From Paracoccaceae bacterium (GTDB taxonomy: Bacteria > Pseudomonadota > Alphaproteobacteria > Rhodobacterales > Rhodobacteraceae): 64,000 nt of DNA. Shown here piece by piece: positions 1-10,214 of this stretch. Positions within the stretch are counted from its first letter, which is position 1. Each line of letters begins with the position of its first letter. A program made the position numbers and the translations under genes. The notes under the pieces were generated by a model. It worked only from the letters and a program-made list of their open reading frames with translations. It made no database searches and had not been told where the DNA came from. Location of the stretch: the NCBI GenBank assembly GCA_016124615.1, contig WGNF01000008.1:425563-489562 (forward strand), read 5' to 3'.

Positions 1-120
1 TTCGGCTTGCTTCAGACTTCGCAACTCGGCCGGCATGTCGGCCGTCCAGTTCTCAAGATGCCGGTAGGGCGGACGGGCGCTGCCGTCGTGATACATTTCG
101 TTGAAATACGTCGGGACCAT
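1..120 (-). CDS. Circularly permuted type 2 ATP-grasp protein, N-terminal fragment (gene continues off the left edge)
   Basis: Minus-strand ATG at 120 reads MVPTYFNEMYHDGSARPPYRHLENWTADMPAELRSLKQAE with no stop to the edge. The YxEM..DG..RPxYR pattern is typical of the N-terminus of this family. Confidence 0.55.
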   Translation of the reverse strand, partial: MVPTYFNEMYHDGSARPPYRHLENWTADMPAELRSLKQAE

Positions 121-303
121 GTCTCGCCTGCGCTGCTTGGGGTCAGTTAATCAGCGGGTTTGCCAAGATGGAAGGGTCGGCTGTGCCTTGGGGCGACATT
201 CAGGGGGCGTCTGCCCAAAAATGAGGCACACGCCCGGACCGCCCCGACCTTGCACCCTGTCCCCCCGGCGTCCTAGATGGGGAAAACAAGCCAAGAGGTT
301 GCC

Positions 304-2133
304 ATGCTGTCCACCACGCCCCGCCCGGTCTTCGATGCCAACGCCAGCGGCGGCGGATCCCTGGGCCGCCTGCCCGACTGGGATCTGACCGACCTTTACG
401 CCAGCGAGGACGCGCCTGAACTGACGCGCGACATCGACTGGGTGGAAACCGCCTGCCGCGACTTTGCCGCCGACTACGAGGGCAAGCTGGCCACGCTGGA
501 TGCGGCGAGCCTTCTGGCCTGCGTGCTGCGCTACGAGGCGATCGACATCACCGCCGGACGGATCATGTCGTTCGCGGGTCTGCGCTATTACCAGAACACG
601 ATGGACAGCGAGCGCGCCAAGTTCATGGGCGATTGCCAGGAGGTGATCACCGACGCCACCACGCCGCTGGTGTTCTTCAGCCTGGAATTCAACCGGCTGG
701 ACGAGGCGCATCTGGCGGGCCTGCTGGCGCAAAACGCCGACCTTGCCCGCTACAAGCCGGTGTTCGACCGGATGCGCGCGATGAAGCCCTACCAACTGTC
801 CGACGAGCTGGAAAAGTTCCTGCACGACCAGTCGGCCGTCGGCGCCTCGGCCTGGAACAAGCTCTTTGACGAGACGATGGCGGGGCTGATGTTCGAGGTG
901 ACGGGCGAAGATGAACCGCTGAACCTTGAAGCCACGCTGAACCTTTTGACCGACCCCGACCGCGCGAAACGCGAGGCGGCGGCGCGGGGGCTGGCGGTAG
1001 TATTCGACAAGAACGTCAAGCTTTTCGCCCGCGTTCACAATACTTTGGCGAAAGAGAAGGAAATCGAGGATCGCTGGCGCAAGATGCCGACGCCGCAGAC
1101 CGGGCGCCATCTTGCCAACCATGTCGAGCCCGAGGTGGTGGAGGCGCTGCGTAATGCCGTGGTGGCGGCCTATCCGAAACTGTCGCACCGCTACTATGCG
1201 CTGAAGGCGAAGTGGATGGGGCTCGACAAGCTGCAGGTCTGGGACCGCAACGCACCGCTGCCCATCGAGACACCGAAGACCGTTGGCTGGGACGAGGCGA
1301 AGGCGACCGTGCTGGGCGCCTATTCCGCCTTCTCGCCGAAGATGGCCGAGATCGCGATGCCCTTCTTCGAGCGGGGCTGGATCGACGCCGGGGTGAAGCC
1401 CGGCAAGGCGCCGGGGGCCTTCGCGCATCCGACGGTGACCACCGTGCATCCCTACGTGATGCTGAACTATCTTGGAAAACCCCGCGATGTCATGACCTTG
1501 GCGCATGAGCTGGGGCACGGCGTGCATCAGGTGCTGGCGGCAGGGCAAGGCGAATTGCTGTCTTCCACCCCGCTGACGCTGGCCGAAACCGCCAGCGTGT
1601 TCGGCGAGATGCTGACGTTCCGGCGCCTGCTGGACCAGGCCAAGACCCCGGCCGAGCGCAAGACGCTGCTGGCCGGCAAGGTCGAGGACATGATCAACAC
1701 CGTCGTGCGCCAGATCGCCTTCTACGACTTCGAATGCAAGCTGCACGCCGCCCGCGCCGATGGCGAGTTGACGCCGGACGGCATCAACGCGCTGTGGATG
1801 TCTGTGCAGGCCGAAAGCCTTGGCCCGGTGTTCGAGTTCATGGACGGGTATGAGACCTTCTGGTCCTACATTCCGCACTTCATCCACTCGCCGTTCTACG
1901 TCTACGCCTACGCCTTTGGCGACGGGCTGGTGAACGCGCTTTATGCGGTTTACGCGGAAGGCACGCCGGGGTTTCAGGACAAGTATTTCGACATGCTGAA
2001 AGCCGGAGGATCCAAGCATCACAAGGACTTGCTGGCGCCGTTCGGGCTCGACGCCTCGGACCCGAAGTTCTGGGACAAGGGCCTGAGCATGATCGCGGGC
2101 TTCATCGACGAGTTGGAGGCGATGGAGGGGTGA
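304..2133 (+). CDS. pepF: M3 family oligoendopeptidase (PepF-like)
   Basis: Intact ORF; zincin motif HELGHGVHQ and M3B-like sequence. Start probably MLSTTPRP at 304 rather than 277. Confidence 0.9.
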   Translation: MLSTTPRPVFDANASGGGSLGRLPDWDLTDLYASEDAPELTRDIDWVETACRDFAADYEGKLATLDAASLLACVLRYEAIDITAGRIMSFAGLRYYQNTMDSERAKFMGDCQEVITDATTPLVFFSLEFNRLDEAHLAGLLAQNADLARYKPVFDRMRAMKPYQLSDELEKFLHDQSAVGASAWNKLFDETMAGLMFEVTGEDEPLNLEATLNLLTDPDRAKREAAARGLAVVFDKNVKLFARVHNTLAKEKEIEDRWRKMPTPQTGRHLANHVEPEVVEALRNAVVAAYPKLSHRYYALKAKWMGLDKLQVWDRNAPLPIETPKTVGWDEAKATVLGAYSAFSPKMAEIAMPFFERGWIDAGVKPGKAPGAFAHPTVTTVHPYVMLNYLGKPRDVMTLAHELGHGVHQVLAAGQGELLSSTPLTLAETASVFGEMLTFRRLLDQAKTPAERKTLLAGKVEDMINTVVRQIAFYDFECKLHAARADGELTPDGINALWMSVQAESLGPVFEFMDGYETFWSYIPHFIHSPFYVYAYAFGDGLVNALYAVYAEGTPGFQDKYFDMLKAGGSKHHKDLLAPFGLDASDPKFWDKGLSMIAGFIDELEAMEG

Positions 2134-2612
2134 GCCTCGGCTTTCAGCGGCTGACGCGCGACGACGTGCCACGCATCGACCATCTGACGATGGCACCGGG
2201 GCAGGACGCGTTCACCGCCGATCCGGCGCTGCGGCTGGCCAGCCTGGCCGCAGATCAGCACGCCTGGGCGATCCTTTGGGCGGGCGACGCGGTCGGGTTT
2301 CTGGTGATAGATCAAGGCTTTGCGGCGACCCACGATTTCGCGCGGCCGGGCGAGCCGGGGCTGCGGTCGGTGCTGATCGACGCGGCCCGGCAGGGCGAGG
2401 GCATCGGCAAGGCGGCGATGGCCGGGCTGCGCGGGCTGATGGCCGCGACCTATCCCGAGGCGGAAAGCCTGGTGCTGACGGTGAACGAACGCAACCCCGC
2501 GGCAAGGGCGGTCTACCTCAATGCCGGTTTCGCCGATACCGGGGCGCTCTGGCTGGGCGGGCGGTCGGGGCCGCAGCACATCCTGCGGCTGGAACTGCGC
2601 ACGGGCGTCTAG
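2130..2612 (+). CDS. GNAT family N-acetyltransferase
   Basis: Overlaps the pepF stop by 4 nt; RQGEGIGKAAM acetyl-CoA loop and NPAARAVYLNAGF motif. Confidence 0.85.
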   Translation: MSLGFQRLTRDDVPRIDHLTMAPGQDAFTADPALRLASLAADQHAWAILWAGDAVGFLVIDQGFAATHDFARPGEPGLRSVLIDAARQGEGIGKAAMAGLRGLMAATYPEAESLVLTVNERNPAARAVYLNAGFADTGALWLGGRSGPQHILRLELRTGV

Positions 2613-2728
2613 CGCCGGGCGGCGCGCAAGGCGTTGGGAAGGCTGGGAAATCGGGGCACCGATTTGACACCGATTTCGCACCGCATCCGGGACCGATTTA
2701 CCTTGGCGGCGGCGCGGAGCGGATAGCG

Positions 2729-2764
2729 GCGGGGGCTTCACACCCCCGCGGGATATTTCAGAAC
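2729..2764. repeat. Dispersed intergenic hairpin + GGATATTT element, copy a
   Basis: GCGGGGG-cttcaca-CCCCCGC stem followed by GGGATATTTCAGAA; lies between convergent genes. Confidence 0.6.
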
Positions 2765-2782
2765 GGAAGAAGGGGCCAGTCC

Positions 2783-3763
2783 TCAGACCGTCAGGATCGT
2801 CGCGCCGGTGGTGGCGCGGGCTTCCAGCGCGCGGTGGGCCTCGGCGACCTGATCCAGCGGGAAGCGCTGGTCGATGACGATCTTCACCGCGCCCGAGGTA
2901 ACCTTGGCGAAGAGGTCGCGGGCGATCTGCTGGCAATCCTCGTGGCGCGCGATATGGGTGAAGAGCGTCGGCCGCGCGATCATCAGCGAGCCCTTGGCCG
3001 AGAGCACACCCAGATCGAAGGGCGGCACCTTGCCCGAGGAGCCGCCGAACGAGATCAGCGTGCCGAACGGGCGAAGCGAGATCAGCGACCCCTCGAACGT
3101 GTCCTTGCCGACGCTGTCCATCACCACGTCGACGCCGCGGTTGTCGGTGATCTCGCGCACCCGTTTGGCGAAATCCTCCTGCCGGTAGTTGATGGCATGG
3201 TTGGCGCCGTAATCGAGCGCGAGGGCGCATTTCGCGTCTGTCCCCGCCGTGGCGATCAGGTTGATGCCTTCCGACCGCGCCCATTGGCAGGCGATCAGAC
3301 CGACGCCCCCGGCGGCGGCGTGAAACAGCACCCAGTCGCCGCGCTTGATCGGCACGGTGCGGTTGAAGAGGTAGACGACCGTCATCCCCTTCAGCATCAT
3401 CGCCGCGCCTTCCTCGAAGCTGATCGCGTCGGGCAAGGGGCAGACCTGGGCCGCGGGCATCACCCGGGCCTCGCAATAGGAACCGGGCGGGGCGGCGGCA
3501 TAGGCGGCGCGGTCGCCGGGCTTGAGGTGGGTGACACCGTCGCCGACGGCCTCGACGAGTCCCGCCGCCTCCATCCCGAGGCTGAGCGGCAGCGGGTTCG
3601 GGTAGACGCCGGAACGCTGGTAGACGTCGATGAAGTTCAGCCCGATCGCCTTGTGGCGGATGCGGATCTGGCCGGGGCCGGGTTCGCCGACGTCACGGCT
3701 GACGATCTTCATCTGCTCGGGGCCGCCGAACGCCTCGATGATCACGGTTCTTGCCTGGGTCAT
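2783..3763 (-). CDS. NADPH:quinone reductase / zinc-independent MDR oxidoreductase
   Basis: VLFHAAAGGVGLIACQWA nucleotide-binding motif and QOR-like sequence throughout. Confidence 0.9.
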   Translation of the reverse strand: MTQARTVIIEAFGGPEQMKIVSRDVGEPGPGQIRIRHKAIGLNFIDVYQRSGVYPNPLPLSLGMEAAGLVEAVGDGVTHLKPGDRAAYAAAPPGSYCEARVMPAAQVCPLPDAISFEEGAAMMLKGMTVVYLFNRTVPIKRGDWVLFHAAAGGVGLIACQWARSEGINLIATAGTDAKCALALDYGANHAINYRQEDFAKRVREITDNRGVDVVMDSVGKDTFEGSLISLRPFGTLISFGGSSGKVPPFDLGVLSAKGSLMIARPTLFTHIARHEDCQQIARDLFAKVTSGAVKIVIDQRFPLDQVAEAHRALEARATTGATILTV

Positions 3764-3782
3764 GGGATGCTCCTGAAAACGG

Positions 3783-4811
3783 TCAGCTGTCCGAGGAACG
3801 CTGCCAAAGGTTCACGTTGCCCGCGTCCGACCAGCGGTCGATCGCAGCGAGTTCTTCGGCGCTGAAGCTGAGGTTGCCCAGCGCGCCGACGCAATCGGTC
3901 ACCTGATCCGGGCGCGAGGCGCCGATCAGCGCGGTGGTGATGCCGCCCTCGCGCAGCACCCAGGCGATGGCCATCTGTGCCAGGCTCTGGCCGCGCGCCT
4001 CGGCGAGCGCGTTCAACTGGCGGATATTGCCGATCGCCTCGTCGGACAGCCAGTTGCGCATCAGCGATTTGCCCTGCGTGGCGCGGCTGCCTTCGGGGAT
4101 GCCCTTCAGGTATTTGTTGGTCAGCATCCCCTGCGCCAGCGGCGTGAAGGCGATGGAGCCGATGCCGAGGTCTTTCAGCGTGTCCTTCAGCCCGTCGGTT
4201 TCAACCCAGCGGTTGATCATGTTGTAGCTGGGCTGGTGGATCAGGCAGGGGGTGCCGAGGTCTTTCAGGATCGCGGCGGCCTCGCGCGTGCGTTCCGAAT
4301 TGTAGGACGAGATACCGGCGTAGAGCGCGCGCCCCGAGCGGACGATGTGATCAAGCGCGCCCATCGTTTCTTCCAGCGGGGTGTCGGGGTCGAAGCGGTG
4401 CGAATAGAAGATGTCGACATAGTCGAGCCCCATCCGCTTCAGCGACTGGTCGCAGGAGGCGATCAGGTATTTGCGGCTGCCCCATTCGCCATAGGGGCCC
4501 GACCACATGCCGTAGCCCGCCTTGGACGAGATGATCAACTCGTCCCGGTAACCGGCGAAGTCGGTGCGCAGGATCTCGCCGAACGCTTCTTCGGCGCTGC
4601 CGGGCGGCGGGCCATAGTTGTTGGCAAGGTCGAAATGGGTGATGCCCAGATCGAAGGCGGTGCGACAGATCTCGCGTTTGAGCTGATGCGCGGCGTCATG
4701 GCCGAAATTGTGCCACAGGCCCAGCGAGATCGCGGGCAGCTTCAGCCCGCTTTTGCCGCAGGCGCGGTAGAGCATGGTGTCGTAGCGGCTGGCGGCGGGG
4801 GTCCAGGGCAT
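3783..4811 (-). CDS. Aldo/keto reductase, L-glyceraldehyde-3-phosphate reductase-like (YghZ/MgrA)
   Basis: MPWTPAASRYDTMLYRACGKSGLKLPAISLGLWHNFG; AKR motifs. Start at 4811 rather than the longer ORF start. Confidence 0.9.
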   Translation of the reverse strand: MPWTPAASRYDTMLYRACGKSGLKLPAISLGLWHNFGHDAAHQLKREICRTAFDLGITHFDLANNYGPPPGSAEEAFGEILRTDFAGYRDELIISSKAGYGMWSGPYGEWGSRKYLIASCDQSLKRMGLDYVDIFYSHRFDPDTPLEETMGALDHIVRSGRALYAGISSYNSERTREAAAILKDLGTPCLIHQPSYNMINRWVETDGLKDTLKDLGIGSIAFTPLAQGMLTNKYLKGIPEGSRATQGKSLMRNWLSDEAIGNIRQLNALAEARGQSLAQMAIAWVLREGGITTALIGASRPDQVTDCVGALGNLSFSAEELAAIDRWSDAGNVNLWQRSSDS

Positions 4812-4884
4812 CGGGCGTCCTTCCAAGGCTGTTCGGAGGGAACCTAGTGCGGCGCGCGTGCCAAGGCCAGCGGAAGGCGCGGCC

Positions 4885-6891
4885 CTAACGCGGGGCGAGC
4901 AAGGGCCCCTGCCCCGGATCGGGCACGTCCAGCGCCTGCGCGACGGCGGCGCGGATCGCCGCCGTCTGCGCGTCGTCAAGGTCGAGCGGTTCCAGCAGCG
5001 ACCAGCCCAGCGTGACCGGGTCCAGCTTTTCGCCCGCGACCGAGGCCAGCAGCAGCGGATGCCGCTTGGTGCCATCGGTGATGACGACGCCGCTATCCCA
5101 GAGCCGCAGCGCATAGCGGCTGGCAGGCGCGCCCGGCACCGGCTGCAACAGCGTGGCGACCGGCGTGCGGCCGACATGGGTCAGCGGCCAGGGCGAATGC
5201 GGCGCCAGCCCCTCGGTCGTGGGCAGGATGGCGCCCAAGAGCGAGTCGAGCTGCGAGGCGGTCGACAGCGTCCAGCCTGCCTTGACCAAGGGCTGCACCA
5301 GATCGCTGAGCGGGCGATCGCTTTGCAGGATCATCGGCTCGCCATAATCGCCGTCCAGCAGGATGCGCGCCGGGGCCTGATCGTGCCAGCCGCCCGCGAG
5401 CCAGTCGGCCCGGGCCAGTTCCACCACCGGCGTCGCGATCGCATAGGCTTGCTGCGCGCGCGGATAGCCCAGGATCAGATGCGTCGGGATCACGCCCAGC
5501 GCGGTGATGGCCACCAGCGCGGCAAGACCCCGCCGCGGCACCTGCACGCCGCGACCGTGCAACAGGAACGCGGTGATCAGCACCAGCGCGGCGCCGAAGG
5601 TGACCCCGGCCAGCACGTCGCTGGGCCAATGCGCCAACAGGTAGATGCGCGACACCGCGATCAGCGCGATCAGCAGCACCGTGGCAAGGTAGACCGCCAC
5701 CCGGTAGCTGCGCGGCACGGCACGGGCGAGGAACAGCGACAGCAGGCCATAGACCACCGTGGCGTGGGCGACGTTGCCGATCGCCGTCATCTGGCCGCCG
5801 CTGGTGTCGAGCGGGCCGTGCCCCGGCGGCAGGCGAAAGAGCAGCGCCGTCAGCATCGGCTCGAACCCGGCCGAGGCGATGGCGGCAGCGATGACGATGC
5901 CCACCACGCCCCATTGCCGCCGCGCCGCGAACAGCCCGATCAGCATGACGAGGATCGGCACCAGCACCCGGCCATCGCCCAGCATGGTGATCGCCGACAT
6001 CCAATGCGTCACCGTCTCGTCGCGCAGGTTCTGCGCGAAGGCGCTGATCGCCTGATCCGAGCGCAGCAGGCCTGGCGCCAGCAGCAGCGCCGCGATGACA
6101 TAGACGAACACCCGCAGCGCCAGCAGCGCCAGCAGGCCCAGCACGAAGGTCACGAACAGCCCGTCGCGGTTTTCCAGCACGCGCACCGACAGGCGCGCCC
6201 ATTGGGCGGGGTTGCTGGCCAGTCGGGCGACCAGCACGTGGCGGCCGCGATCCAGCCGGGGCAGCACGATGAAATAGGCCAGCCGCGTCGCGAACCAGGC
6301 CAGCACCAGCACCACGGCGACCAGCGCCAGCAGCACCATCAGCCGCGGGTCGGCCAGATGCGCGACGCGGATGCCGCGGCCCAGCGCGATGGCGGGCAGG
6401 ATATGCACGCCCGACCACACGAAAGCCGAGGCGATGTTGATCAGCGTGAACTTGAACGCGGGCATCCCGGCCATTGCCGCGATGGCGGGCACCACCGCCT
6501 TGGCGCCGGGGATGAAGCGCACGATGAAGATGCTCATCGCGCCGTAGCGGTGAAAGAACGCCTCGCCCTGCGTCAGCACCAGGGGGTATTTGCTGAACGG
6601 CCAGACCTGTCTTATCCGCTCGTTGTAGCGCCAGCCGACCCAGTAAGACAGCGCATCGCCCGCCACGCAGCCTGCCACCGTGGCCAGGAAGATCGGCCAG
6701 AACGGCAGCTCGCCCACGCCGATCAGGGTGCCCGCGCCGACCAGCACGGTGGTCGAGGGCACGAAGAGGCCGACGATCAGCAGAGCCTCGCCCATCGCGA
6801 CAACGAACACGATGAACAGCGCGAGTGACGGGTGCGCCGAAAGCAGACCGATAATGGCATTGAACAACTGTGTCATTTCGGGCGTGAGCAT
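4885..6891 (-). CDS. DedA-PAP2-LssY-type membrane fusion protein
   Basis: N-terminal DedA/SNARE-associated region (FIVRFIPGAKAVVPAIAAMAGMP), PAP2-like region with SRIYLLAHWPSDVLAG, LssY-like C-terminus. Confidence 0.75.
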   Translation of the reverse strand: MLTPEMTQLFNAIIGLLSAHPSLALFIVFVVAMGEALLIVGLFVPSTTVLVGAGTLIGVGELPFWPIFLATVAGCVAGDALSYWVGWRYNERIRQVWPFSKYPLVLTQGEAFFHRYGAMSIFIVRFIPGAKAVVPAIAAMAGMPAFKFTLINIASAFVWSGVHILPAIALGRGIRVAHLADPRLMVLLALVAVVLVLAWFATRLAYFIVLPRLDRGRHVLVARLASNPAQWARLSVRVLENRDGLFVTFVLGLLALLALRVFVYVIAALLLAPGLLRSDQAISAFAQNLRDETVTHWMSAITMLGDGRVLVPILVMLIGLFAARRQWGVVGIVIAAAIASAGFEPMLTALLFRLPPGHGPLDTSGGQMTAIGNVAHATVVYGLLSLFLARAVPRSYRVAVYLATVLLIALIAVSRIYLLAHWPSDVLAGVTFGAALVLITAFLLHGRGVQVPRRGLAALVAITALGVIPTHLILGYPRAQQAYAIATPVVELARADWLAGGWHDQAPARILLDGDYGEPMILQSDRPLSDLVQPLVKAGWTLSTASQLDSLLGAILPTTEGLAPHSPWPLTHVGRTPVATLLQPVPGAPASRYALRLWDSGVVITDGTKRHPLLLASVAGEKLDPVTLGWSLLEPLDLDDAQTAAIRAAVAQALDVPDPGQGPLLAPR

Positions 6892-7080
6892 TCGGGCAAA
6901 TCGGGCCGCTCCGCAAGTGCTGCCGCGCGTGCAGCGTGACGCGACGATGCCGCGACGCAGCGAGATGTTTGCATAAATGCGCGCCAGATGCGTTACAAAA
7001 GCTACACGAAACGAACGCAATCCTGTAACGTGATCAGCCTAAGCGTGACGCAGTTCACCGTCCAATTTGGGAGAGCCGCC

Positions 7081-8403
7081 ATGATGCGGAAGTTTTTGAT
7101 CGCGAGCCTGATGCTCGGGACGTCGTTGAGTGCCGCAAACGCGCGCACCACCATCACCTGGTGGCACGCGATGGGCGGCGAGCTTGGCACCAAGCTTGAC
7201 CAGATCGTGGCCGCATATAACGCGAGCCAGGACAAATACACGGTGGAGGCGACCTACAAGGGTTCCTACCCCGAGACGATGACCGCCGCGATCGCCGCGT
7301 TCCGCGCCAAGCAGCAGCCTGATATCGTTCAGGTCTTCGAAGTCGGCACCGGCACGATGATGGCCGCCAAGGGCGCCGTCTACCCGATCTACCAACTGAT
7401 GAAGGACACCGGCGCGCCGTTCGACCCGAAAGCGTTCCTGCCCGCCGTGGTCGGCTACTACACCGACGCCGCCGGCAACATGCTGTCGTTCCCGTTCAAC
7501 TCGTCGACCCCGATCATGTATTACAACAAGGACGCCTTCCAGAAGGCCGGCCTTGACCCGAACACCCCGCCCAAGACCTGGGAAGACGTGGTGGCCGATT
7601 CGAAAAAGATCATGGACTCGGGCGCGGCCAAGTGCGGCTTTACCTCGGGCTGGATCAGCTGGGTGCAAACCGAAAACTTCTCGGCCTGGCACAACCAGCC
7701 GATCGGCACGCTGCAGAACGGCATCGGCGGCATGGACGCCCGCCTGACCTATTCGAAAGACGCCCTGCTGGTGAAGCACTGGGACGATCTGGCCAAGTGG
7801 CAGAAATCAGGCGTGTTCGAATACGGCGGGCCGGGCGGCGGCAACGACGCCCCGCCGAAGTTCTATTCGGGCGAATGCGCGATGTACATGAACTCGTCGG
7901 CCAGCCTTGCCGGCGTCGTCGCCAACGCCAAGACCTTCCAGGTCGGCTATGGCATGATGCCGTATGAGGCGGGCGCCGCGGGCGCGCCGCAGAACTCGAT
8001 CATCGGTGGCGCGACCCTCTGGGTGCTGCAGGGCCATCCGAAAGAAGAGTATCAGGGCGTCGCCGACTTCCTGACCTACCTGTCGTCGGCCGCCGTTCAG
8101 GCCGACTGGCACCAGTTCTCGGGCTACCTGCCGATCACGATGGCGGCCTATGAGCTGGGTCAGAAGCAGGGCTTCTACGACAAGCATCCGGGCACCGACG
8201 TCGGCATCAAGGAAATCAACCTGAACCCGCCGACCGACAACTCCAAGGGCCTGCGCTTCGGCAACTACGTGCAGGTGCGCGACATCATCGACCAAGAGTT
8301 CCAGAAGCTGCTGGCCGGTTCGGAATCCGCCCAGGATGCGCTGAACAACGTCGACGCACGTGGCAACGACCTGATCGCCCAGTTCGAAGCCGCCAACAAG
8401 TAA
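7081..8403 (+). CDS. ugpB: sn-glycerol-3-phosphate ABC transporter substrate-binding protein
   Basis: Signal peptide MMRKFLIASLMLGTSLSAANA; TTITWWHAMGGELG UgpB-like; followed by UgpA/E/C-like genes. Confidence 0.93.
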   Translation: MMRKFLIASLMLGTSLSAANARTTITWWHAMGGELGTKLDQIVAAYNASQDKYTVEATYKGSYPETMTAAIAAFRAKQQPDIVQVFEVGTGTMMAAKGAVYPIYQLMKDTGAPFDPKAFLPAVVGYYTDAAGNMLSFPFNSSTPIMYYNKDAFQKAGLDPNTPPKTWEDVVADSKKIMDSGAAKCGFTSGWISWVQTENFSAWHNQPIGTLQNGIGGMDARLTYSKDALLVKHWDDLAKWQKSGVFEYGGPGGGNDAPPKFYSGECAMYMNSSASLAGVVANAKTFQVGYGMMPYEAGAAGAPQNSIIGGATLWVLQGHPKEEYQGVADFLTYLSSAAVQADWHQFSGYLPITMAAYELGQKQGFYDKHPGTDVGIKEINLNPPTDNSKGLRFGNYVQVRDIIDQEFQKLLAGSESAQDALNNVDARGNDLIAQFEAANK

Positions 8404-8420
8404 CCGGCCCCGGCCACAGT

Positions 8421-8448
8421 GAAGCCCGCGTCATCGCACGCGGGCTTC
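8421..8448 (+). promoter_or_regulatory. Intergenic stem-loop between ugpB and ugpA
   Basis: Perfect 11-bp stem GAAGCCCGCGT-catcgc-ACGCGGGCTTC. Confidence 0.65.
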
Positions 8449-8470
8449 GCGTCTTTCCGCAGGGGCGTTC

Positions 8471-9355
8471 ATGGATACCAAGCGCACGATCTTCCGCCAC
8501 CGGCTGTTGCCGTATTTCCTGCTGGCGCCCCAGCTTGCGGTGACGGCGATCTTCTTTCTCTGGCCCGCCGGACAGGCCGTGGTGCAAAGCTTCGAGCGCG
8601 AGGATGCGTTCGGGCTGAAGACGACCTTCGTCGGCCTTGCGAACTACACCGCGCTGTTGTCCGACCCCGACTATCTGAATTCGCTGAAGGTGACGGTGGT
8701 CTTTACCGTCGCGGTCACGCTGTTATCGCTGGTCGCGGCGCTGGTGCTGGCGCTGGCGGTGGACCGGATGATCAAGACGGCGACCGGCTATACCACGCTG
8801 CTGGTCTGGCCCTATGCCGTGGCGCCCGCCGTGGCGGGGGTAATGTGGTGGTTCATCTTCAACCCGACCATCGGCCTGATGCCCTATCTGCTGGAACAGG
8901 TCGGCTATCACTGGGACCATTCGCTGAAGGGCACCGATGCGATGATCCTTGTCGTGATCGCGGCAAGCTGGAACCAGATCAGCTACAACTTCCTGTTCTT
9001 CGTCGCGGGTCTGCAATCCATCCCCGCCTCGATGCGCGAGGCGGCGGCGATCGACGGCGCCGGGCCCGCCAAGCGGTTCTGGACGATCACGCTACCGCTG
9101 CTGTCGCCGACCACATTCTTTCTGATGGTGGTGAACGTGGTCTATGCCATGTTCTCGACCTTCGCGACGATCCACGCCACCACGCAGGGCGGACCGGCGC
9201 AGGCGACCAACATCCTGGTCTACAAGGTTTACAACGACGGCTTCATCGGCCTCAACCTCGGCTCGTCTTCGGCGCAGTCGGTGGTGCTGATGGTGATCGT
9301 GATCGCGCTGACGGTGATCCAGTTCGCCTGGGTCGAACGTCGCGTGCAGTATTGA
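8471..9355 (+). CDS. ugpA: sn-glycerol-3-phosphate ABC transporter permease
   Basis: ABC permease EAA loop ([23 protein letters not shown]); operon context. Confidence 0.93.
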   Translation: MDTKRTIFRHRLLPYFLLAPQLAVTAIFFLWPAGQAVVQSFEREDAFGLKTTFVGLANYTALLSDPDYLNSLKVTVVFTVAVTLLSLVAALVLALAVDRMIKTATGYTTLLVWPYAVAPAVAGVMWWFIFNPTIGLMPYLLEQVGYHWDHSLKGTDAMILVVIAASWNQISYNFLFFVAGLQSIPASMREAAAIDGAGPAKRFWTITLPLLSPTTFFLMVVNVVYAMFSTFATIHATTQGGPAQATNILVYKVYNDGFIGLNLGSSSAQSVVLMVIVIALTVIQFAWVERRVQY

Positions 9356-9365
9356 GGGGGCCAAG

Positions 9366-10214
9366 ATGGTCGAGAACCGCCCGTTCCTGAACGTTCTGGC
9401 CCATGCCGTGCTGATCCTCGGCGTCGCGGTAGTGGCCTTCCCAGTCTATATCGCGATCATCGCCTCGACCCGCGCGCCGTTCGACTTTCAGTCGGGGCTA
9501 CTGCCGCTGCTGCCGGGGCCGCATGCGGTCGAAAACTACGCCACCATGCTGGGGATCGGCCTGTCGTCCTCCGGCGCGCCGCCGCTGGGGCTGATGATGA
9601 TGAACAGCCTGATCATGGCGCTGTCGATCGCGATCGGGAAGATCGCGATCTCGATCCTGTCGGCCTTCGCCATCGTCTACTTCCGCTTTCCGTTCCGCAC
9701 GCTGGCGTTCTGGGCGATCTTCATCACGCTGATGCTGCCGGTCGAGGTGCGCATCGTGCCGACCTTCAAGGTGGTGGCCGACCTCGGGATGCTGAACAGC
9801 TACGCGGGCCTGTCGATCCCGCTGATGGCCTCGGCCACGGCGACGTTCCTGTTCCGACAGGTGTTCATGACCATCCCGGATGAATTGCTGGATGCCGCCC
9901 GCATCGACGGCGCCGGGCCGATGAAGTTCTTCCGCGACATCCTGATCCCGCTGAGCCGTACCAACATGGCCGCCCTGTTCGTGATCCTCTTCATCTACGG
10001 CTGGAACCAGTACCTGTGGCCGCTGCTGGTGACGACCGACTCGCGCTATTACACCATCGTCGCGGGCATCAAGCGGATGGCGGATGTGACCGATGCCACG
10101 CCGCAATGGAACTTCATCATGGCCGCCGTCGTGCTGGCCATGCTGCCGCCGGTGCTGGTGGTGATCTTCATGCAAAGGCTCTTCGTCAAGGGCCTCGTCG
10201 AGACGGAGAAGTGA
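9366..10214 (+). CDS. ugpE: sn-glycerol-3-phosphate ABC transporter permease
   Basis: EAA-like loop (LLDAARIDGAGPMKFFRDILIPL); operon context. Confidence 0.93.
   Translation: MVENRPFLNVLAHAVLILGVAVVAFPVYIAIIASTRAPFDFQSGLLPLLPGPHAVENYATMLGIGLSSSGAPPLGLMMMNSLIMALSIAIGKIAISILSAFAIVYFRFPFRTLAFWAIFITLMLPVEVRIVPTFKVVADLGMLNSYAGLSIPLMASATATFLFRQVFMTIPDELLDAARIDGAGPMKFFRDILIPLSRTNMAALFVILFIYGWNQYLWPLLVTTDSRYYTIVAGIKRMADVTDATPQWNFIMAAVVLAMLPPVLVVIFMQRLFVKGLVETEK

Noticed and set aside
151-2196. Long minus-strand ORF (681 aa) opposite pepF, and many similar long antisense ORFs (for example 4858-6828 +, 11363-12895 +, 43678-45399 +, 54863-56311 -, 59370-62318 +)
   Set aside because: Shadow ORFs caused by high GC and rare stop codons. 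Their translations are Arg/Gly/His/Gln-rich and low complexity, and the opposite strand carries clear known proteins.
6990-7080. Pho box upstream of ugpB
   Set aside because: Only loose resemblance (ctgtaacgtgatcagcctaagcgtgac); not two clean CTGTCAT-type half-sites, so not reported as a feature.
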